Notes under the pieces: model-generated
Seen by the model: only the letters and a program-made list of their open reading frames with translations
Databases searched by the model: none
Told to the model about the DNA's origin: nothing
NCBI GenBank assembly: GCA_910589415.1
Contig: OU342631.1
Span: 3,286,001 to 3,350,000, forward strand
Reading direction: 5' to 3'
Length of the DNA stretch: 64,000 nt
DNA from: Malachius bipustulatus
Taxonomy: Eukaryota; Arthropoda; Insecta; Coleoptera; Melyridae
Part shown: piece by piece, positions 48,440 through 59,805 of the stretch
Layout: every line of letters starts with the position of its first letter
Numbering within the stretch: the first letter of the stretch is position 1
Translations under genes and position numbers: made by a program

Positions 48440-49095
48440 GAACCGACGACTCCAAGACTCTAACGGGAGCTGGTTCCGGACCATATAACGCCGGGTCGAG
48501 AAGAGAATACTTCTGGAGCATGGAGAATACTCCAGGCGGAAATTTATGCGATTGTACACAGCGCACAGATGCTGCAGGCGGAAAACAATCAAAATCTCCC
48601 CAGAGAGCAGCCAAGCGGCTCTCAAAGCCCTTTGCTCCAGCCTTTGCAACTCTAAACTTGTACGGAATTGTCAAACAGCAAGAGGAAGGAACTGAAGAGG
48701 AACTGAATTCTAATTTACAGGACCAGAACCGGTTGTCGGCATATCTTCAAATGTCGCCAAAACAACAATAAACACCTGAACATAGAATAAAGTACTGCAG
48801 TAATGGCAAAGTCTACCAGAAATGGCTCATTCTTAGGCGTTCATCGAGACCAGAGGTAAGAAACTACTAGAGTTCAATAAGACAGACCTTAGTCCTCTAC
48901 ACAGGACACTGTAAAGTGAACTACCACTTACCCAGGATGGATCTAGCCGATAACTCAGAATGTCACCTATGCTTAGAGGATGAAGAAACAGCAGAGGCAG
49001 AACATGTTCGAGAGATCTGGATACATTCTCACCCTCTGAGGCCATCAATCAACTTCTCAAACGGGGGTTTGCTTGAACTGATGTATAACGCTTAA
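48440..49095 (+). pseudogene. Non-LTR ORF2 RNase H to C-terminus
   Basis: The RNase H strand order is recognisable across frame changes: TDDSKTLTGAGSGPY (first Asp), LQAEIYAIVHSAQML (catalytic Glu), SQAALKALCSSLCNSKLVRN (the second Asp is replaced by the preceding Ser-Pro-Glu-Ser), and later YTGHCKVNYHLPRMDLADNS with ECHLCLEDEETAEAEHVREI (Cys/His motif), then a stop at 49093-49095. It is the same family as the 33.25-35.46 kb relic (shared SQAALKAL and CNSKLV blocks). The segment between 48720 and 48850 is poorly preserved, with the VPGH box lost. The longest minus-strand frame here (48315-48674) is a shadow. Confidence 0.75.
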
Positions 49096-49559
49096 GGTAT
49101 GATGAGCGACAATAAACTAACGTCATCGTTAGTTATCATTATCGTTATTTTACCAATAATCAGAAAAATCAATAAACAGAAAGCATCTTCGATATTACTG
49201 TTTTCTTACCAAAATTCCTCGTTGTCCAGGACCTAGTGAATTGTTTTGCTATTTACTCAGTCGGCAAACATCAAAATATAATTATTGTTCAGCTAGTGGT
49301 TTTAAGCAACAAATTGCATGGAAACTCGGGGTGTTTTACGGTGAGTTCAATTGGAAAATGCCTCGTTAACATATAAATTACTTCCACTTTGATTACAATA
49401 GTGAAAACGGTTGAACTGAAGATAGGTACCTTTATATAAAAATTAGTTAAAAAAGTAGTCTGGATGATCTGTAAGCATGTATTGTAAAATATGTCTGACG
49501 AGTAAAAAAAAATTATTCATATTTGATACAACAGAAATATATGAAGAGAAATATTTACA
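49096..49559. other. No recognised feature
   Basis: AT-rich spacer; nothing recognised. Confidence 0.4.
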
Positions 49560-49890
49560 GCAGTAATTCTTACGGCCGTCATATGGATTTTTTATGTCGT
49601 TTGGTATAAAGAAAATCACGGAAAACAAAAATCAATAACATAAATAAATTTGTTTTTTAAATTCTTTCGTCTTTTTTAGAAAAAGAAAGGAAAGTTTCAT
49701 CACCGAACGCCGTCGTATTACGTCGCAATATGACGTAACACTGACTGCATGCCCTATGACGTTTTCAATTTCAAGAAACTTTTTTTTTTTTAAGAATTAA
49801 ATTTTGAAAAATTTTTTGAATGTGATAGTTTTTTGGTCTCCTTGATTTTTTAAATACCGAATGACATGAAAAAACAATATAATTTCTTCC
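49560..49890. repeat. Small foldback of the 38.3/63-kb repeat family
   Basis: Left CGTCATATGGATTTTTTATG, TCGTTTGGTATAAAGAAAAT and the following CAAAAATCAATAACATAAAT are mirrored on the complement of 49790-49885 (TTTTTTCATGTCATTCGGTA, AAAAAATCAAGGAGACCAAA). The same series occurs once, unfolded, at 38640-38770. The centre near 49680-49760 includes a CGTATTACGTCGCAATATGACG near-palindrome. Confidence 0.6.
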
Positions 49891-51083
49891 ATGAAATAAG
49901 AAATCTCGATTTTACATGTTTTTCGGAATATTTCAGCAGCGTCTGAAGTTTTTATACATTTTGTTTCAGACTCTTAATAACTTACGAAAAAATATACGAG
50001 AGTTAAGTTTTCTTGGCATGTTGTGTCTGGGATTGGTTCAAAAACATTGCAAAAGAGAAAAATGTTCAATATTCAGTATCATAAAAAGTCTAAATCTCGA
50101 TTATTATGTCATAAAAGAAATAAAACAATAATAAACTACATAAATGTAAACTTAGTTAAGGATAAAACAATGGGGTTTTATTAATTTATAAAGGTCATGT
50201 TATAACTGCGAATAATAACAGGATAAAGGTAGACATTTCTCCGAAGGGTTTGAAATAGATATTTCATGGGAAGTCTGCAAATGACAATTTTAATCTTACA
50301 GTAGCTCATCTCGTTGTATTAATTAACAATGGGAGTTTTTAAGCTTTCAATGCCAGACCGGAATATGAACATTTTTCAACGTTTTGTATTCCTAGTGAAA
50401 ATCAATACAATATTGGCAAAGAAGTTAATATTGGACTTTGTAATAATTTGTAATTTCAAAGGAATATATAATATTGGACTAACATAGCCAAACGATTTTA
50501 CTGAATACTTGAACGTTTATATAGAGCGTGATTAATGAGTCATGACTAATGCGACGTAGTTAAAATAAATGCCAGGTAAGGGACATCGAGGCCAGTCTAA
50601 ATCTATGACAATTTTTTTTGCCAGCAGGTATACGCCCGAAGATACAGGATGTTTTCTGTTAGGGCTTGAATGTTAAACGCCGGAATCTTTACAACAGTTT
50701 GATTAAAAGCCAAAATTATGGCAAAAATACTCTTCTATTGAGGCACTTCAAGTTGACCTATCGGCAAATGAAAATCCAGGACCGCACTTGAAAAGAAATG
50801 TTTTGTACTTTTTTGACCAAAAAGCACATTTTTCGATTGACTTTGGGAAAAACGATGAACTTCTTAAATCGAACGGCACACTTCGAAAAGCTTTACAAAA
50901 ATATATCAAAATAAGAACTTCTACTGCATTGTATACAATCTGTTTTTGTGAAGCTGGTCGAAGTGTAGGTACTGGTTAAAGTTCGGTTTAAGAAGCTTAT
51001 TTCATAGAATTTTTTCTGTAGGTACTCTCCGAATCCGATAACGTTTTTTCCAGAAAGTGGATTGGAAAATGCGTGCGAAAAAA
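49891..51083. other. No gene; possible transposon end at 50643
   Basis: ATACAGGATGTTTTCTGTTA at about 50643 resembles a mutated family terminus. It might pair with the intact GGGACACCCTGTA at 52270-52282, which would enclose the inverted duplication. Frames near 49916-50131 and 50788-50979 have no motif. Confidence 0.35.
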
Positions 51084-52102
51084 CGAAATTTGGTAGATAT
51101 GCTCTACTAATGACTCTTAATACCTCGCATTTTTCGCCGATTTGAAAACTGCAGGGCCGTACTTATTTTATTGATATCTTTCGGTTTTGTCGAAAAGTTC
51201 ACCCTGTATGCATTTTATTCAAAGTTTGGTGCCATTTTCTAAAACTACGTGAAAAATGCTACAATTGTGGTAAAAAAATACTTGGCATCATTAAACTGAA
51301 TCGAGAACAAAATTCAGTTTTTTAGTTTTTTATTCGGAATTTCAATTCATGTGTTGTTAATAATTTAAGAAAAATCAAATGTGGTTTTTTAAAACTTGCG
51401 TATTTTGTAGTTATTTTAAATAAATTTACTTTATCTACAGATTTAGCCAAGATTGGGGACCCTTCTACAGATTGTTTCGAGCTAAGAATAAGTTTTAACA
51501 GCAAAATAAATAGCACAATTTAACACATTACCACATAGACAAATAAGTATCCACATAAACAAAACAGGAAGAAAAATATCAACACAAATGTTGGGAAGAA
51601 AAACTACAATTCAGTGCAGGTAATGGTCAAGGAGCCCACCATCAAACTCAACACATTTCCTTGACCTTGAAATTAATCTAAAAACCATTTAAAATTTTTT
51701 TAGTTCGAAACAATCCGTAGAAGGGTCTCCAATCTTGGCTAAATCTGTAGATAAAGTAAATTTATTTGAAATAACTACAAAATACGCAAGTTTTAAAAAA
51801 CCACATTTGATTTTTCTTAAATTATGAACAACACATGAATTGAAATTCCGAATAAAAAACTAAAAAACTGAATTTTCTTCTCGATTCAGTTTAATGATGC
51901 CAAGTATTTTTCTACCATAATTGTAGCATTTTTCCCGTAGTTTTAGAAAATGGCACCAAACTTTGAATAAAATGCATACAGGGTGAACTTTTCGACAAAG
52001 CCAAAAGATATCCAAAAAAATTGGTACGGTCCTGCAGTTTTAGAATCGGCGAAAAATGCGAGGTATTAAGTGTCATTAGTAGAGCATACCTATCAAATTT
52101 CG
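51084..52102. repeat. Inverted duplication with inward-facing CACCCTGTA ends
   Basis: 51084-51485 and 51710-52102 are inverted copies (about 400 bp each) around a 225-bp centre. Unlike the other foldbacks, the family terminus lies inside each arm: GTTCACCCTGTATGCA at 51198-51213 and its mirror at 51972-51987. Each arm therefore holds a transposon end plus 270 bp of its flank, so the inversion was made after the transposon inserted and did not use the termini. An intact right end (GGGACACCCTGTATA, 52270-52282) lies just outside. A 64-codon frame occurs on both strands only because of the mirror. Confidence 0.8.
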
Positions 52103-52283
52103 TTAAATTCGATCAATTCGTTCAAAAGATATCGCTCATCAAAGATTTCGGCAAATTGCACAAATCACCCTGTATAATCGAAACGAAGGGCCTCAGGAAA
52201 ATTTCAAAACCAGATCCTGAATCGCCTTGAAAAACTACACCTACCCTTAAGCTATGGCAGTCAGGTCGTGGGACACCCTGTAT

Positions 52284-53037
52284 ACCTACATTACAAGATG
52301 AACTTGTACCAGAATCGTTTTCACGACTCTATTAACAGTAACAGTATAAAGACTATCAGTCAACGTCCGTTTCGTCGACTTGATATCGTGTCACGAACAC
52401 TTGTAAGTTTTCCGCACACTAGCCAAGGAGCTTTCATTCAAAGTTCTGACCTTCAACTTTACCAAGATTAATATTGAGGACATTCATCTTCATAAACGTT
52501 TGTGTGCTCCACACAAGTGCATTTATTTATTTTTTTTCCATTTCTTCGTGGATGGGCTTTGAAAAATTGAGTGTGTATGAAAATATGATGAATGATGACG
52601 AAGAGGATATTCTTTAGAAAGTATACTTACCTGCTTTCAATTATTTACTAAAAATCGGAGCTGTTCAAACGTAAGATAATTTGACCATTATCAAATAATA
52701 TATATGCAACAACTGGGTTAATTTTGTGTTTAGTATGTATTCTTGTTAAAATTTTATTTATGTTAAAACATTCTGCTTAGAATAAATTATCCTCTTAAAA
52801 ATCTAAAAATATACAAAATTATTGACTTGAGAATAATTATTTCTGAGAATACCTCAAAATTCAATAATAGCTTGTGAATCCAATAACAAAAAAAAATAAA
52901 AAAACAGTAACTTGGGACACGCGCCTTATATCCTAGAGACATAAGTAATAGAGCAAGAGCCCACGACTGCCAGATCTTCGTCTATGAAGTTTGGATCATC
53001 GTGGCTTTGTCCGGTAACAGCTGAAGACGGTTAAGTA
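52284..53037. other. No recognised feature
   Basis: Nothing recognised between the inverted duplication and the next foldback. Confidence 0.4.
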
Positions 53038-53710
53038 TAAAGTTTTTTTTTAACTTGAACAATTGAATATCTACAAACTGGCTGATCAGAATAACTCAAA
53101 ATTTTTTACATTTGTTGTACTAATTGAAGTACATGATTTGATATTCCCAAAAAAAAAAAAATTAACCCATTGGTGGAGATTTGGGTTGTCGCTTACTTTT
53201 TTTAAATAATTTATACGCCACTGACTTTAATGGAAATCTGACATTTTTGATAGTTACCTCGTACGATGCCACATTGAAAAATTTTGTTGAGCTCAGAGTT
53301 ACCGATTATAAAACAAATAAAAAGCAAACCATAATGCCATAAGCAAAAGCAAAAGCAAGCATATGCCAAATCATATGCTTTTGCCAGTGGAGGTTGTTTA
53401 AATTTGACTGGCACTTTAATTTAAACTTTAGAAAAAGGACACCCTATATCTCGGTAACGAAGCCGAGGAACACTTTTTGTTTTAAATTTACAGTCTTTCT
53501 GAACATTCTCTACAACACCTTATAAACCGTGTCCGCCATTTCGGGATCACCCTGTATATCTGCCAGTGGGTTGAAAGTTTTTGTTAGGTGTATCAAATCA
53601 TGTACCAATTAGTACAACAAACAACTGTCATAAATTTCGAGTTATTCTGATCAACCAGTTTGTAGATATTCAAAAAATATTAATTTTTTCGAAAAACTTT
53701 AACATCTTGT
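53038..53710. mobile_element. Foldback element carrying an inserted half-MITE
   Basis: The outer arms, 53038-53190 and 53563-53710, are inverted copies: GAATATCTACAAACTGG, TGATCAGAATAACTC, TTGTTGTACTAATTG, GTACATGATTTGATA, then AACCCA. The right tip reads AACATCTTGTATTTC. Between the arms lies a diverged half of another element (53265-53559). No coding capacity. Confidence 0.7.
53265..53559. mobile_element. Half copy of the CAGGGTGATCCCG MITE
   Basis: It matches 25571-25874 in order: GATGCCACATTGAAAAATTT, CTTTTGCCAGTGGAGG, GACACCCTATATCTCGGTAA, TTTACAGTCTTTCTGAA and CCGCCATTTCGGGATCACCC with TGTATA. The left half of the family is absent. Microsatellite growth (AAGCAAAAGC repeats near 53340) distinguishes it from the 25-kb copy. 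Confidence 0.8.
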
Positions 53711-54670
53711 ATTTCTTAAACAAATAAAAGCTCCAATGACCCATGTCTACAGAAAATTTTTCGCCTAATTTTGCATGTCCTTTTTTCAAGTCAAAGTTAC
53801 AGTTTGTCAAATTGAATGAACTTCAGAGTTTATAATAAACCTGACGATCTAAGAAACTCCAGAAACAAATGGAACACTGACATCTTGGGTAATAATTTAA
53901 AAGAGGTGACTTGCAGGTGACAGGAAGTTTTATCAGCTTATTTACGACTGTTTGGAAAATAACACCTTGAATAATTGCACTATAAATTTGTACAATCTGC
54001 GTGACGTTACAAATGAGCTGTCAAAGAGTTGTTTTACTTTAAATTAACGATAGCCTATAAAGTTTCAACGTTCAGGTGAATTTTATTGAAAGACTGAGTT
54101 GCAGGAAATTAAACTTTATAAAGGTATCAACTTCAATTAAGTTCTCCAGTTAAGAACTAGCTGAAGTGTAATCTGAAATGCAGCAGTAATAATTGATCAT
54201 ATTTACACCTTTATACATTATTCATAAGGTAACTTTGAAAAGTGAGAACCAGCTTACGTGTTGTTAACAAGCCAACTTTTTAAAGAACTTTTTCTACACA
54301 TAAACATACCTCCCCATTCGCGAGCGATATTTAATTATAGGTACAGTAAAGCCCAGACGTGTTACTAAAAGTCATTATAAAAGCCCAACAATATACAATA
54401 TATCGTTTTCTTTTTACTTTTTCTTATCAATGTAACATTTCAAGTCATTTACATAATCAGTGCGCTTTTATTTAATTATTACCTAAATAAAACTTATATT
54501 TTTTTATTCAATTATAAGATAATATTCCTTTCAAGGATAAACTTCCAGGATATGACTACCTACATATTGTGAAATACTATTTCAGAGAAAAACAGTTGAA
54601 CAACTTCTAGCAGGACTTCACCAATTTATAGAAGAGGAATAAAAGCTCCCATAATCATCTGAAAAGCTTA
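53711..54670. other. No recognised feature
   Basis: AT-rich; no gene, terminus or RNA recognised. Confidence 0.4.
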
Positions 54671-55291
54671 AAAAAAAGATACAAGGTGTTGGAAAAAATT
54701 TTATTCAGTTTTCGCCGCATAACTTGGATATTTCTAAATAGTTTAATTTTTATACCAAGATATTATTTATTATAATTTAGCGCACACAGAATGAAGAAAA
54801 ACACAGGTGAATAAAATCATCAGTAAGGTAGATACAGCAGAATATATGACCCCTTTTTCGTTGAACAACTTCCACGCCCATGGACTTATAACACCGTTCT
54901 TATCAGCGTTGGTTTCCCTGGAGTTTCTTACAAAAAAAAAAGATGTAGGTACGTATGAATATTCGAAATTCACCATAGTTTTTTAGTAAATTGAGTCTAA
55001 ACTTTACCATACCGCAATAATAAGCTCAGTTTTTCGATTATAATTGATATCTTTGGATCTATAGAAAAATAAGATGTTTGAGATGTTTTAGCCTCAATTT
55101 ACTCAAAAAATATGGGAAATTTCGAATATTCATAAGTAAAAATTTTTGTGCATGAAACCTATAGGTTTTTTCTCAACGTAAGTAGGGTCTTGAAGTCCAT
55201 GGACGTATAAATTGAGACAAAATATTGAGAAATGCCCAAGTTATGCAGTGAAAACTGAAAAAAAAAATTACACCATGTATCTTTTTTTCTA
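54671..55291. mobile_element. Asymmetric foldback, AAGATACAAGGTGT tips
   Basis: Left AAAAGATACAAGGTGTTGGA, TTCAGTTTTCGCCGCATAAC, CCATGGACTTATAA, ATGAATATTCGAAATT, TTTAGTAAATTGAG; the complement of the right gives AAAAGATACATGGTGTAATT, TTCAGTTTTCACTGCATAAC, CCATGGACTTCAAG, ATGAATATTCGAAATT, TGAGTAAATTGAG. The left arm is about 100 bp longer because of an insertion at about 54755-54865. The loop at about 55002-55068 reads on the minus strand as a short frame with IEKLSLLLRYGK, possibly a mutated transposase start, but too short to claim. Confidence 0.7.
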
Positions 55292-55559
55292 AGCCCTGTA
55301 TACACACTGCAAGAACTCGCGGAAATAGCAAAATTTAATTACCAAAATAATTTTTTAATTATTGCGAAGTTTAAATCTATAGTCGGCGTCCGATCCAAAT
55401 CGGAAAACGATACGCATAATTATTGTTGGAAGACACTTGAAGAAAGAAAGACAGCGGGCAGGAGAAGAAATAGGACATGAAGAAGGAGTATTGACCTAGA
55501 GAGAGAGAAGATTGCGGGGCACATGCTAAAGTATTTTTCCCGTCGATAACACCAATGAA

Positions 55560-56303
55560 TTTTAATGCTGGACTTGCACATGTCCCCTTATATAAGGTAC
55601 AGGTAACGCAACGCCTAGAGCCTGCAGATTTGGAAAGGCGTCTGGAATATCGTATTGCCATCGTCAACCTTGAAAACCCAATTGCAAAATTTCGGAGCAG
55701 AATCATCATGAGTGACGAAGCACACTTCTGTCTCAATGGCGCCGTAAATAAGCAAAACCATCGCCTCTGGAGCGGTGATAATCCGCGAATCGTTCACGAA
55801 ATTCCACTACATGCGCCAAAAGTAACCGCATGGTGAGGAGTTACAGCAAGTAGTGATTGGTCCGTATTTTTTCGAAGATCTGCGTGGCACTGGAACTGAA
55901 TGGAAAGCGGTACCGGTCGATGCGGAACGAATTTTTACTCCGCAAATACAAGAATTCGATCAAGAAGCCATGTGGTTTCAACAAGATGATGCCACAGCAT
56001 ATACAAGCCTGTTAAATAAAATGAATTTTAACCGAAATATTTCCTAGGCCTTATTTGGAAACATAGCCACCCAGGTCACCTGATTTGATTGCGCCGCACT
56101 TCTTTCTGTGGGGCTACTTGAAGAATCATGTGTACGTGAATCGATCATAGACTTTGGAAGTTCTCAAGGCCAACATAATGCGAAAAGTTGCTGACATACA
56201 GGCCGACTTATTAACAAGAACCACCGAAAATGTGCTAAAAAGAGCTCGTTCTTGCATCGCCGTTGGAGGTGGCCATTTGGTTGACATCATCTTCGGCAAC
56301 TGA
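55560..56303 (+). pseudogene. Mariner-superfamily DDE transposase, 3' part
   Basis: A run of frames encodes the catalytic half of a DUF4817/DDE_3-type insect transposase: YKVQVTQRLEPADLERRLEY, IIMSDEAHFCLNGAVNKQNH (first Asp, codon 55714-55716), LWSGDNPR, LHAPKVTAW, GPYFFEDLRGTG, MWFQQDDATAYTS (second Asp, about 55985), RSPDLIAPHFFLWGYLKNHV (third Asp, 56082-56084), then VLKANIMRKVADIQ and a tail ending GGHLVDIIFGN with the stop at 56301-56303. D2 to D3 is about 33 codons, as in mariner-like elements. At least three frame changes and internal stops (after TAW; in the segment before the third Asp; VNRS*) show that it is dead. The N-terminal HTH domain and both termini are missing. A polyadenylation-like AATAAA follows the stop and was split off by a later retrotransposon insertion. 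This is the protein family whose first codons sit in the palindrome loops. Confidence 0.88.
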
Positions 56304-56318
56304 TGTAACATAAATTCG

Positions 56319-57596
56319 AAGCTTCCAATAAAGTAGTAGTAGTATGGTGGGTAGGGGTGGTGCACCCCAAGCGACTAGGCCACCAAGGGGCCTTTTCGCC
56401 GTACCCGAACCATAGTGGAACTCCTACTCGAACCTCCCCGACTCTGATAAAGGTCAGAAGGTCGTTGTATGAGAGGAGTTTCATTTGTTCCTCTTGTAGC
56501 TCCTCAGACCATGTTGAACCTGATGCTGCTGTATACTTTGCAAACGCCTATATAAAGGTAGGAGTCCTCATCATCCATTCCGCATTTAGGGCAGATCGGG
56601 TCCAGAGTAATCCCCATAACTTGTAGATGTCTGTTCAGACTGCAGTGACCGGTGAGCACCCCGACTAGTAGTCTGAGTTCTTTCCGGTTCATTTTGGACA
56701 TGCTGGTCCATCTGTTTCCGATCGGACATGCCAGAAACGCCTGACCTGTCTGCAGCCTGATGCTATTTCCCAGTGATTCTCTAGACCCTTGCGAGTTCAT
56801 TCTTTTATAGCTTCTTTGAGAAGATTTCTGGTCAGACCCAGTACAGGCTCTGGTCCACAAAAGGTTTCCCTGATCCCGAGCTTCGCGTAGTGTTCTACTA
56901 GCTCGTTGCCTGGTACGACTGAGTGTGCGGGAACCCCTAAGATGCACTGATTTTCTGTCCTCCAGTCTGTTCAGCGCCTCGGCACACTCCTGGACCAGTG
57001 GGGACCTGGTCCCGTGTGAGCCCAGCGCTTTCGCGGCGGCCTAGGTATCTGTGCATATGTATATCGTCCGTTCCTTGGCTTATATTATATGCTCCAATCT
57101 GGCTACTTGCAGGATAGCATAAACCTCCGCCTGGAAGACAGTTGTTGTAGACCAAAGGGGAAAGGATCTTCCCAGTTTCCGTCCAGCCAGGCAGAGCCTT
57201 GCTCCTATGTATAGCCATTTTTGTTCCTGAAGTCGTCTGTGAAACAAACTAGTCCTCCCGGTTCAAAGACTACCTCTTTTTTTCCCACTTTTCCTTTTCA
57301 GGAATTTGCAGGGTATATTTCTCTGTTGTTCCCTTTTTTTGAGGTAGCTATAAGGTTCGAGATTGGAATCTCCATCTTAGCAACCTTGGCTATATCTGTA
57401 TGTCCTTTCCATATTCCCGAATCTCGCATTCTTAAGTAGGCCGCCACGGCCTCACCTTTTATCCAAATGAGAAGCGGTGGCAACTCCAAAGTGACATCCA
57501 GGGCTGCTGACGGGGTGGTTCTCATTGCACCTGTTATTAACAAACTGGCGAGCCGTTGAAGTTTGGCTAGCCTGTTTGTGACAAGCTTCCAATAAA
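56319..57596 (-). mobile_element. 5'-truncated Jockey-like retrotransposon with 14-bp TSD
   Basis: The exact 14-base direct repeat AAGCTTCCAATAAA at 56319-56332 and 57583-57596 flanks an insertion of 56333-57582. On the minus strand it starts in mid-ORF2 (TNRLAKLQRLASLLITGAMR, then TTPSAALDVTLELPPL, the end of the RT region), continues into a frameshifted RNase H (QAEVYAILQVARLEHI), AKALGSHGTRSPLVQECAEA, then RKELRLLVGVLTGHCSLNRH, LQVMGITLDPICPKCGMDDE (Cys motif), and ends in a short 3' UTR with a (TAC)n tail at 56333-56346. 5' truncation plus TSD and tail is the signature of target-primed reverse transcription. It landed in the 3' UTR of the 55.6-kb transposase relic. Frame changes near 56940 and 57240 make it non-functional. 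Confidence 0.9.
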
Positions 57597-59555
57597 TGTT
57601 TGCCATGTATGAAATTTAAGTTTTATAATTATTGGTGTTACATTGATTATTCTATTTATAAATCCGGGCATGACTTTGTGCCACCTGAATTAACAATTGA
57701 GTATTATTTGAGATTTTCTTATCTTTCACCATTTTATTTTACTAGTAAACATGGGATAATCAAAACTGAAAAATGTCATGTTTTAACTTTCATAAATCAA
57801 AAATAATTCTATAGCTTGTTACATTAAACGTAAGAAAGTTCACCCAAAAATGAAATACCTAAGCCATCCTCAATAATTAACCTTGAACCTAAGTAAGTAT
57901 TTGAAAGATTTACGTTAATGGGATATTTTCTTTATCTTTAATCAATAACGGCCATCAAAGTAATATGACTAATTCACCAGATGCTCATAATATATATGGG
58001 CTGACATAAATCCAAAAGCTTGATGAACAATAAGTGAAAGTCCAACGGCATTTCATTAAGCAGTTTCCCGGCACCTCAATCAATAATAATTACTGGAGAG
58101 ACTTCCAGGGAAGTATAAATCCTGAAAATGTTCCCCGGTGTAGTTCATACATTATGAAACCAGGTAGGCAGTTCCCGGAAATAATTAATATCACTATACT
58201 AACTGGCTTCTGCAGTAATAAACGAGTTAATCAATTCTTGACAATATATACGAGAGCTTTCCATTCAAGCACCCCTCTGCATTATTATTATCACACAATA
58301 TAGGTATCTAGCAAAAACGTCAAGTCTCTTCATTTCACTTTAAACTCCGACGTGCTATTAAAAAGTTATCCAATATTCAGTTTGATAAACGGAGTAATTT
58401 GGAATATTTTCTCTTCAATATGTTACTCCTCTAAGAAACCTCCTGTACGCAATTTCAATATTCCATACTCCTGTTTCGTTCCACACTTACGCAGCAATTT
58501 CAAAATATGCAAATAAATAATAAAAGAAATAGATAACTAAAAATAAATCAATACTAAAATAAGTTTTCTTTGATTAAAAATGAAGCTACTGCAAAAAGTT
58601 ACAGGAAACTGACAATAAAAATTTATTAATAACTAGGGACTTATTAAAAGGACAGTTTTGTACCATCTATGTGTCCCTGGCATTTATTTCCCTAATTGTT
58701 TTTAATGTAGCTCCCATTCTCATGTGGTTAAAACCCTTGTTTGTATTTAGATTTAAATTTATCCACTTAGTTCTAGAAAATGAGCAACATTTGTAATCTC
58801 GACCGCTCTGACTCGCCACAGCCCTGGAAAGCCATGAAACTAAAGTAAGATTAGTAAGAACGACCCTTCTAAATTACGAGGTTTTCCAGATGTCGTTTGT
58901 CTGAACGTTTGTTCGTAAAATATTTCTGGAATGAAAATTTCAATGGCATCTGGGCACAGTCGTACAAGATGGTAATTTTTTAATGTCCGCCTTATGGGGA
59001 TTTAGGTAACGCATTGCAGATATAAGGTCAAGTTAAATGAGGAAGAGAGTTGACTAGCTCCTATTCATTTACTATTTGAAAAAAATCACAAATGTCTTTC
59101 ACAGTTACTTAGATAATCTGAAAAAACAGGTATATGAGTGAGTTTTGTTTATTTATATGCAGTTTTCTGTAAATAAAGTAACGTAAATATTTCCCTAAGA
59201 CTCCAATTTTCAGGTTGCGATAGGTCACTATTTCGATTTTTTTGATCGTCATACTGAGAAATAATATTTTGCTTACAATGACATACCCATATCACTTACT
59301 ATTAACAGCGGGCATTAATAAAGTCACGGTTTAACTAGTTTCAGTGATTTAAATAATAATACAGTACAGGAGAGAAGAAAAAATATCACAATAAGATCCT
59401 TCCACTAGTCATAGAGGTAGTAAAAATTAATATCGTTGAAGCATCAAAACCGAACAAAACATTTGCTTCCAGAAAATGTAACACAGTAAGCTCTTTTTAT
59501 TCAAGATTATCGTCATATTACAAATCTTTTTATGCAAATATAATGCTTAGAGTAA
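57597..59555. other. No recognised feature
   Basis: AT-rich DNA that should begin with the rest of the transposase 3' UTR. I looked for a CACCCTGTA right terminus and found none. The frame at 58034-58303 (89 codons) has no motif. Confidence 0.4.
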
Positions 59556-59559
59556 GAAC

Positions 59560-59805
59560 AGAAAAATTATAACAACGTGCTTTTGAGAAAGCTTAAGTTC
59601 CTCGTACATCTTTAGCTTCATTATTAAGAACAAATAATAGACGCCCATTTGTCAGCAATTTGCGCAACAGAATGGCTTATTACAACTTTGTTCCCAGTTT
59701 TCTAAAATCATCAAAGACTCTTGCTAAGTTCAAGAATTCCTTGATGTACTTCAAGTATTCGTCTAGCCTTTTTGACGCCTCTTTCTTTGCTTGAAAGTTA
59801 TGTTC
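59560..59805 (+). pseudogene. Possible non-LTR ORF2 C-terminal tail
   Basis: The plus strand reads TEKL*QRAFEKA*VPRTSLA then LLRTNNRRPFVSNLRNRMAY, YNFVPSFLKSSKTLAKFKNS and LMYF. The pattern (basic stretch, aromatic-x-x-x-P-x-x and LKSSKTLAKFK) resembles the weakly conserved ending LWNSLP..+....+L..FK..L of many insect non-LTR ORF2 proteins. Stops upstream show decay. The conserved Trp-Asn is not kept, so this is tentative. A 35-base piece of it (59624-59658) occurs exactly at 63303-63337. Confidence 0.4.
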
